6,950 nucleotides of DNA, taken from positions 1 through 6,950 of the forward strand of contig JAJYXA010000176.1 in the NCBI GenBank assembly GCA_021791235.1, written 5' to 3'. The position numbers and the translations under genes were made by a program. Each line of letters begins with the position of its first letter. Within the stretch, counting starts at the first letter, position 1. Of this stretch, positions 6,455-6,950 are shown piece by piece. The DNA is from Pseudomonadota bacterium. GTDB lineage: Bacteria; Pseudomonadota; Gammaproteobacteria; Burkholderiales; Thiobacillaceae. The notes under the pieces are model-generated. The model saw only the letters and a list, made by a program, of their open reading frames with translations. It did no database searches and was not told where the DNA came from.

Positions 6455-6950
6455 TTATAGCTCGCCGGCGGCGCCGGCGAGCATCACGCTATCCAGTTTT
6501 TCGCGGATTTCCATCGCGCCCTTGCGCAACTCCGGGGTGATGCCCGCCTGTTTGCCCGCCTGCTCGAGCCAGGTCACGTCCCAGTCCAGCGTCATGACCC
6601 AGATATTCTTGTCGGCATCCTCCATCACCGCGATGCGGCAGGGGAGAAACACGACGATTTCCGGAATGACCTTGAGCAGATCACGCCCGACGGCAATGTC
6701 GCAGAAGCTGAACACTTCGACGCGTGGGGCCTTGTCGTCGTGCAGCACGGCCCTGAATTCCTTCCAGATCTGGTTTTTGCCGACGAACTTGAGGTTCACC
6801 TGGTTGGCGCGCAGCATCATCGAGTCGACCACCTGATCGAACGACACGCCTGGCCTGGCCTTGTACTTGAGGGCGAAATAGTTCATTGCCTCGCGTGCGT
6901 CCATCTGCATCAGGCTGGACATCGCAGGCATGGCCATTTCGAACCAGCGT
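6455..6950 (-). CDS. DUF302-domain protein (5' end probably beyond right edge)
   Basis: The visible reading frame is open to the window edge. The first in-window ATG is at 6937 (160 residues to the stop), but codons RWFE precede it without a stop and no ribosome binding site lies before it, so the true start may be outside. Numbered from that ATG, residues about 30-125 fit DUF302: an SFDQVVDSM helix (32-40), VEVFSFCDIAVGRDLL (73-88) and FLPCRIAVMED (97-107), then a hydrophobic strand (NIWVMTLDWD). DUF302 is a small alpha/beta fold of unknown biochemistry, common in sulfur-oxidising proteobacteria. Cys79 and Cys100 could form a pair, but that is speculation. The last codons contain a strong hairpin (6460-6482). 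The HIT-like gene lies 91 bases downstream on the same strand and could be co-transcribed. Confidence 0.75.
   Translation of the reverse strand, partial: RWFEMAMPAMSSLMQMDAREAMNYFALKYKARPGVSFDQVVDSMMLRANQVNLKFVGKNQIWKEFRAVLHDDKAPRVEVFSFCDIAVGRDLLKVIPEIVVFLPCRIAVMEDADKNIWVMTLDWDVTWLEQAGKQAGITPELRKGAMEIREKLDSVMLAGAAGEL
6460..6482. repeat. Perfect 10-bp GC-rich inverted repeat with 3-base loop
   Basis: GCTCGCCGGC (6460-6469) and GCCGGCGAGC (6473-6482) flank a GGC loop. It spans the last codons of the DUF302 gene (encoding LAGAAGE), ending three bases before the stop. It would form a very stable RNA hairpin. No U-run follows on the minus strand (the next bases read TATAAACGCC), so it is not a textbook rho-independent terminator. 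It may limit read-through or protect the 3' end of the mRNA. Confidence 0.6.

Overview
The window looks like ordinary chromosomal DNA of a GC-rich Gram-negative proteobacterium, most likely a betaproteobacterium of the Thiobacillus/Sulfuricella/Nitrosomonadales type. That guess rests on the high GC content, the CHASE2-type adenylate cyclase, the PEP-CTERM protein-sorting tail (typical of EPS-producing Gram-negatives with exosortase) and a DUF302 protein. No rRNA, tRNA, insertion sequence, integrase or CRISPR array is visible. Coding density is very high, and no gene-free stretch exceeds about 115 bases.

Layout. Positions 1-58 hold the first 19 codons of a leftward gene that runs off the edge. 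A short divergent gap (59-142) follows. Then comes a tight rightward operon of four genes: a periplasmic SH3-domain protein (143-673), a periplasmic M48 zinc metalloprotease (673-1581), a membrane CHASE2-class III adenylate cyclase (1578-3794) and a metallo-beta-lactamase-fold class II cyclic-nucleotide phosphodiesterase (3797-4564). Junctions are a 1-base overlap, a 4-base overlap and a 2-base gap, which points to one mRNA with translational coupling. Three leftward genes follow, converging on the operon: a small PEP-CTERM exported protein (4574-5215), a HIT-superfamily protein of the GalT/Apa (HxHxQ) branch (5329-about 6363), and a DUF302 protein whose 5' end probably lies beyond the right edge (6455-6950).

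How the genes may work together. The operon pairs an enzyme that should make cAMP in response to an extracytoplasmic CHASE2 domain with an enzyme that should destroy it, and places both behind two secreted proteins. A reasonable inference is an envelope-sensing cAMP module in which synthesis and breakdown are co-expressed. The cyclase has a Lys-Thr purine-recognition pair of class IIIb type, the class known for bicarbonate responsiveness. The three leftward genes show no clear functional link to the operon. None of the families is new; the arrangement is the most interesting thing here.
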